The position numbers and the translations under genes are program-made. The notes below the pieces were generated by a model that was given only the letters and a program-made list of their open reading frames with translations, did not search any database and was not told the DNA's origin. From positions 8,292 to 72,291 of the forward strand of contig JAZRXM010000033.1 in NCBI GenBank assembly GCA_045600205.1: a stretch of DNA of 64,000 nt, written 5' to 3'. Origin of the DNA: Firm-04 sp045600205 (GTDB lineage Bacteria > Bacillota > Clostridia > Oscillospirales > Ruminococcaceae). Position 1 is the stretch's first letter. Every line of letters begins with the position of its first letter. Positions 60,316 through 64,000 of the stretch are shown piece after piece.

Positions 60316-60622
60316 CAGCAAGGGCAGATTCAGAGCGAGAACGATCGGTTTCCGTGTCTCGCCCGAAGAAGATCAGCTCATCAATTCGGCTGTGGCACTC
60401 TCAGGACTGACCAAGCAGGACTACATCGTGAAGCGGCTGCTTTGCCGTGATGTGGTTGTGCAGGGCAATCCGAGAGTGTATAAGGCTCTGAAAAATCAAC
60501 TTGCGGAAGTTCTCAGCGAGCTGAAAAGAATAGAGAACGGCTCTGCTGTGGACGATGAGCTGCTGTCCACGATACAGCTTATCACAGTTACAATGAATGG
60601 TCTGAAAGGAGAAAGAGAATGA
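60296..60622 (+). CDS. MobC-like mobilisation/DNA-binding protein
   Basis: 108 residues from ATG 60296 behind GGGAGG, overlapping the integrase end by 20 bases. The N-terminus is basic (SKGRFRARTIGFRVSPEED), followed by a ribbon-helix-helix-like stretch (INSAVALSGLTKQDYIVKRLL) and a helical end. This resembles MobC accessory proteins that help a relaxase at oriT. Confidence 0.72.
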   Translation: MSAKNLDSKGRFRARTIGFRVSPEEDQLINSAVALSGLTKQDYIVKRLLCRDVVVQGNPRVYKALKNQLAEVLSELKRIENGSAVDDELLSTIQLITVTMNGLKGERE

Positions 60623-61758
60623 CCGAAGAAAAAGAAATGACCGCCCCTATGACCTCTGTTGGCGCAGAGGTCGGGCAGCCAATTCACAACACTACTGATA
60701 TTATATCAGAAAACATGGAAGATTGCAATACTTCATGTGATTATTTTGACGAAATGCAGAGACAGCTTTTGCGTTCGATTGATCCGAGCTATCTTCCTAC
60801 GATCAACATGAACGAGCTTTACAACTGCGTCTATACAAAGCAGCCGCCAATCATTGACGGGCTGCTTTACCCAGGCACATATCTTTTTGTTGGTGCGCCT
60901 AAGCTTGGCAAGAGCTTTTTCATGGCACAGCTTGCCTATCATGTCAGCACAGGTCAGCCGTTGTGGGATTACGCTGTTCGCCAAGGAACGGTGCTGTATC
61001 TTGCACTTGAAGATGACTACAAGCGTTTGCAGGAACGGCTGTACAGAATGTTCGGAACGGAAAGCACAGACAGGCTGTATTTCTCAACAACTGCCCGTCA
61101 GCTCGGAAACGGTCTTGATGAACAGTTAAAAGGCTTTCTGCATTCATATCCAGACACTTCGCTAATTATCATTGATACGCTGCAAAAAGTGCGTGAAGTC
61201 GGCGGCGATTCATACAGCTATGCGAATGATTATGAGATCATCACAAAGCTCAAACAATTTGCGGATGAATATGGAATCTGTCTGCTATTGGTACACCATA
61301 CCAGAAAACAGCAGTCTGATGATAAGTTCGATATGATTTCAGGCACTAACGGATTGCTTGGAGCTGCTGACGGAGCATTTCTGCTCCACAAAGAAAAGCG
61401 TACTTCGGGTACGGCGGTTCTTGAAATCTCAGGGCGTGACCAACAAGATCAGAAGCTGCATCTGACACGCAATCCTGGAAAATTGATCTGGGAACTTGAA
61501 CGTGCTGAAACGGAGCTTTGGAAAGAACCGCCTGAACCTCTGCTTGACGAAATTTCTGAAATCGTAACAGCAGATAACCCGACGTGGTCAGGTTCGGCAA
61601 CGGAGCTTTCACAGCTTTTGAAAATAGAAATTCCTGTCAACGCTTTGACAAAAAAACTGAACGTCAATGCAGGCAGACTGTTGAATGAATATCATATCAG
61701 ATATCATAGCTGTCGTTCACATGATGGCAGAAAACTTGAATTTCATTTTCAGGCGTGA
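60619..61758 (+). CDS. RepA-like AAA ATPase
   Basis: 379 residues; the ATG overlaps the previous stop by four bases. After an about 75-residue N-terminal region the ATPase core has Walker A VGAPKLGKSFFMAQL (about 95), Walker B SLIIIDTLQKV (about 180) and LLVHHTRKQ (about 220), the RecA-type order of RepA/RSF1010-like and AAA_25 helicases. The C-terminal 80 residues look like a winged helix (ELSQLLKIEIPVNALTKKLNVNAGRLLNEY). It may unwind the element's origin. Confidence 0.85.
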   Translation: MTEEKEMTAPMTSVGAEVGQPIHNTTDIISENMEDCNTSCDYFDEMQRQLLRSIDPSYLPTINMNELYNCVYTKQPPIIDGLLYPGTYLFVGAPKLGKSFFMAQLAYHVSTGQPLWDYAVRQGTVLYLALEDDYKRLQERLYRMFGTESTDRLYFSTTARQLGNGLDEQLKGFLHSYPDTSLIIIDTLQKVREVGGDSYSYANDYEIITKLKQFADEYGICLLLVHHTRKQQSDDKFDMISGTNGLLGAADGAFLLHKEKRTSGTAVLEISGRDQQDQKLHLTRNPGKLIWELERAETELWKEPPEPLLDEISEIVTADNPTWSGSATELSQLLKIEIPVNALTKKLNVNAGRLLNEYHIRYHSCRSHDGRKLEFHFQA

Positions 61759-61764
61759 CAGTTC

Positions 61765-61837
61765 GTGTCGGCTGTGACGGTTTTTAGAGAGTGGGGGCGG
61801 TATGTAAAAAGCCGTCACAACCGTCACAAGCTGACAC
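61765..61837 (+). repeat. Inverted repeat behind the RepA-like gene
   Basis: GTGTCGGCTGTGACGG at 61765-61780 is matched by CCGTCACAAGCTGACAC at 61821-61837 (two differences), and an extra copy of CCGTCACAA stands at 61812-61820. Such repeated TGTGACGG units beside a RepA-type gene could be an origin or Rep-binding region. Confidence 0.55.
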
Positions 61838-62253
61838 GCATCATCAAAGACGTGTGGCGATTCTGAACATGGACATTTTTGTCCGAGTTCAGATAGCCTG
61901 TAACGGCGCAGACAGCAGTTCAATTTTGAGCAGTAAATCATGCTTGAATTTTTTATTTTTGCAAAGCTGATTCTGAAAAATTGTAGTGCAGATTTTTGTA
62001 TGATTGCGCCCACATTTTCAGCTTATAAAAGCCTCGCAGAGCGACATAGTTCTTCTGATAGTCTGTCAGGGCTGTCGGAAGTACTATGGAGTTACAAACA
62101 GCGCATTCGCTGTTGTAAACTGTGCTTGCACATCGAAGCCCAAGAGGGCTAACTCCGCTTCAGCGGTCAGGAAAGGAAGTGATGCTCATGTAAAAACTGA
62201 TTGGATTTTATAGACAGAGAGAAGCAAATCCAACGAAAAAGAAAGGCGAAAAT
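61838..62253 (+). other. Non-coding region with two hairpins before the relaxase gene
   Basis: No gene is seen in about 415 bases. TCTGAAC..GGACA, a TTTT loop and the matching arms (61862-61893) form a stem with two internal bases unpaired. TTACAAACAGCG, CATT, CGCTGTTGTAA (62092-62118) forms a second stem with one bulged A, 135 bases before the relaxase gene; this is a reasonable place for oriT. Confidence 0.5.
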
Positions 62254-63540
62254 ATGAAAGAAAAAAGTATATCTTTTGGTCAGGGAAAGGGTTCACTTGC
62301 TCACAATAATCGAGAGTTCATTGCGGATAATGTAGACCGCAATCGCATGAAAAATAATGTGACGTTTATTCGTCAGCCGATAGCAGAAGCGTATGAGCTG
62401 CTTTTCGGTGAAGCAACAGCAAGATATAACGCCAAGCAGAAACGTAACGACAGGAAAATTTCCAACTACTATGAGCATCTTTTTGGGTGCAAGCCTTGCA
62501 GCACAGTCAAGGTAAATGCACTTGACCAGAAAAGCTTCTATGAAGTGTGTGTTCAAATAGGCAAAAAAGAAGATTCTGGCATCGGAACTGAGGACGCTGA
62601 GCTTGTTGCGGAATGCCTGAAAGAGTACATGGCTGATTTTCAGAAACGCAGTCCGAATTTTTACGTTTTCAACGCTGTACTCCACATGGACGAAGCCACT
62701 CCGCACCTGCACATTGATTACATTCCTGTCGGGCATTATAAAAGAGGTCAGGACACTCAAAACGGTATCGCTCAGGCACTCAAAGAAATGGGATTCGGTG
62801 AGGGTAAAAATGCAATTTCCCGTTGGCGAGCATCTGAGGTTGAAGTCCTTAAAAAAATCTGCCTTGAACATGATATTCAGCCAACTATTCCTGAGAAATC
62901 CAGAGGTACGCTTGAAGTTTCTGAATACAAGGAACAGCGCAGGCAGGCTGATGAGTTGGCGGAGAAGAATGCTCAGATAGTGGCAGACATCTCTGAAAAA
63001 CAGGACAAGAACGAATTGCTTGATAAGGAAATTGAGGAAAAACTCGCTCAGGTCAAAGTCATTCTCAACTATATCCCCGACTATGAAAAGGAGGATACGA
63101 TTGAGAATGAGTGTCAGCAGATTTCAAAGGAACTGAAAGATTTGCTTGACGGTAAGCTGTCTATTATGAAACACAAGGACGATATTATTGCCAAGGTGGA
63201 AAAGCTCTGCAAGGTCGTCAAAAAGGTCAACGATAACGCTTACAAGTCAGGCAATACGATTTATTCGCTTCACGAAAAGCTCGATGTCACACAAAAAGAA
63301 TGTGACAATATCCGTCAGCGTTTGAAACTGTCTTCGGGAGAATGCAATGAGCTTCGTCGCAGTAATTCAGCTCTGAAAACTCAGGTTGATGACCTGACGG
63401 AGTTTGTGAGCCTGCTGAAGCGCTTAGAGCCTCAGAAATATGCTGAGGTCAGACAGACACAGGAACATATTCATGAACAACAGATACAGCAGATACAGCA
63501 GTCCAGCACAAGAAAAAAGAAATCGTGGGAACTGGAATAA
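62254..63540 (+). CDS. MobV-type relaxase (plasmid recombination enzyme)
   Basis: 428 residues; AAAGGCG lies upstream. The N-terminal Mob_Pre domain starts SISFGQGKGSLAHNNREF and carries HMDEATPHLHIDYIPV (about 144-159), the HxDExxPHxH metal motif of MobV relaxases. From about 225 the protein is a long coiled coil (ELAEKNAQIVADISEKQDKNELL). The enzyme nicks oriT for transfer by a helper conjugation system; no mating-pore genes are seen, so the element may be mobilisable rather than self-transmissible. Confidence 0.92.
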   Translation: MKEKSISFGQGKGSLAHNNREFIADNVDRNRMKNNVTFIRQPIAEAYELLFGEATARYNAKQKRNDRKISNYYEHLFGCKPCSTVKVNALDQKSFYEVCVQIGKKEDSGIGTEDAELVAECLKEYMADFQKRSPNFYVFNAVLHMDEATPHLHIDYIPVGHYKRGQDTQNGIAQALKEMGFGEGKNAISRWRASEVEVLKKICLEHDIQPTIPEKSRGTLEVSEYKEQRRQADELAEKNAQIVADISEKQDKNELLDKEIEEKLAQVKVILNYIPDYEKEDTIENECQQISKELKDLLDGKLSIMKHKDDIIAKVEKLCKVVKKVNDNAYKSGNTIYSLHEKLDVTQKECDNIRQRLKLSSGECNELRRSNSALKTQVDDLTEFVSLLKRLEPQKYAEVRQTQEHIHEQQIQQIQQSSTRKKKSWELE

Positions 63541-63554
63541 CAGGAGGAATTATT

Positions 63555-63959
63555 ATGATTATCAGAAGCAAAGACAAGGTTCAGGTGGGCGGCGAGAACA
63601 AGCCCGTATGGGTTCTCGACACCGATGCCCTGACCGTCACCCACAACACCGCCGATGCCGAGCCGAGCGTGACAGAGTTCAACTCCGATCACATCAAGTA
63701 TCACCTGCACTACTCAGCAGAGTACCGTCCTGCAAGACTGAAAAAGCTCGTCAATGACGACACGATTCTCAGTTACCTGACCGACCTCGACCGTTCCGTA
63801 GCGGAAGCCATTGAACGCCAGGTCGGAATGATGCTCGAAAATGATACCGAGTATCTTAGAGCTGTGGCGGTCGGAGAGCTTGCAAAAGCGAGAAGACTGG
63901 AGAACATGGATCGCCTGATTGCCAGAGAGCCTGTGTATGCGACTATGGTGTATGTGTGA
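63555..63959 (+). CDS. Small mobile-element protein, possibly TnpV-like
   Basis: 134 residues from ATG 63555 behind AGGAGG, 14 bases after the relaxase stop. The first half is beta-rich and acidic; the C-terminal half is helical (LTDLDRSVAEAIERQVGMML, LAKARRLENMDRLIAREPVY) and recalls the C-terminus of TnpV proteins of Firmicute transposons. This resemblance is weak. Confidence 0.7.
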   Translation: MIIRSKDKVQVGGENKPVWVLDTDALTVTHNTADAEPSVTEFNSDHIKYHLHYSAEYRPARLKKLVNDDTILSYLTDLDRSVAEAIERQVGMMLENDTEYLRAVAVGELAKARRLENMDRLIAREPVYATMVYV

Positions 63960-64000
63960 TGCCGTGATCTCCCCATAACAACAGAGTCCATCCCAAATCT

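Larger units (their letters stand above)
57974..64000 (+). mobile_element. Integrative/mobilisable element, left end, behind guaA
   Basis: From the guaA stop codon to the window end all recognised genes are of mobile-element type: divergent repressor and HTH genes, tyrosine integrase, MobC-like protein, RepA-like ATPase, MobV-type relaxase and a small TnpV-like protein. The 3' end of guaA is a known integration site of such elements; adjacency suggests it here, but the exact attL core cannot be fixed without the right end, which is outside the window. Confidence 0.65.

Overview
The window looks like part of the chromosome of a low-to-mid GC, anaerobic, fibre-degrading Firmicute, most likely a Ruminococcus-type Oscillospiraceae member. 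The reasons are visible in the sequence: three proteins with dockerin-type calcium-binding repeats (one in a sigma/anti-sigma pair, one in an expansin, one in a secreted protein of unknown fold), an IspH-ribosomal protein S1 fusion, a zinc-type L33, strong GGAGG ribosome binding sites, sigma-A promoters of the TTGACA-17-TATAAT kind, and a perfect CIRCE element. This is inference from gene content; no 16S gene is present.

Layout. 1-6.5 kb: the end of the IspH-S1 fusion, a membrane protein plus a solute-binding/VWA lipid-side protein, and htpG under a CIRCE operator. 6.6-10.5 kb (minus): a membrane protein, a YhiN-type flavoprotein, an ECF-like sigma factor and its overlapping membrane partner with a half-dockerin. 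10.6-22 kb (minus): one long carbohydrate-ABC operon with a 970-residue binding protein, two permease pairs, NHL/TPR, YIP1 and DUF5696 proteins, and no ATPase gene. 22.3-28 kb: ferredoxin, trmB, a decayed glycosyltransferase, pyrC, an Lrp regulator, an aminotransferase and an M24 peptidase. 28.4-32.6 kb: tRNA-Ser and tRNA-Leu, a dockerin protein, a PPP phosphatase, mnmM and an expansin with a half-dockerin. 32.8-37.5 kb (minus): moxR, DUF58 and transglutaminase genes. 37.8-43 kb: three tandem zinc-ribbon/TM2 proteins and a VTC polymerase, DUF4956, beta-helix lipoprotein cluster. 44.6-50.2 kb (minus): tRNA-Lys, rpmG-secE-nusG-rplK-rplA, ychF and purA. 50.4-58 kb: a GT-C-like membrane protein, a two-module BadF-type activase, an unusual tRNA, a broken secreted-protein gene, and guaA.

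58-64 kb is the left end of a mobile element lying directly behind guaA: a divergent repressor/HTH switch with three evenly spaced operator-like repeats, a tyrosine integrase, a MobC-like protein, a RepA-like ATPase, an inverted-repeat region, a MobV-type relaxase and a small protein. The right end is outside the window.

The strongest leads are the GMP synthase whose glutaminase domain has lost its whole catalytic core, the dockerin-bearing expansin and the sigma factor with a dockerin-like anti-sigma partner, the ATPase-less sugar operon, the phage-like control region with 34-bp spaced repeats, and a tRNA whose anticodon and body do not match.
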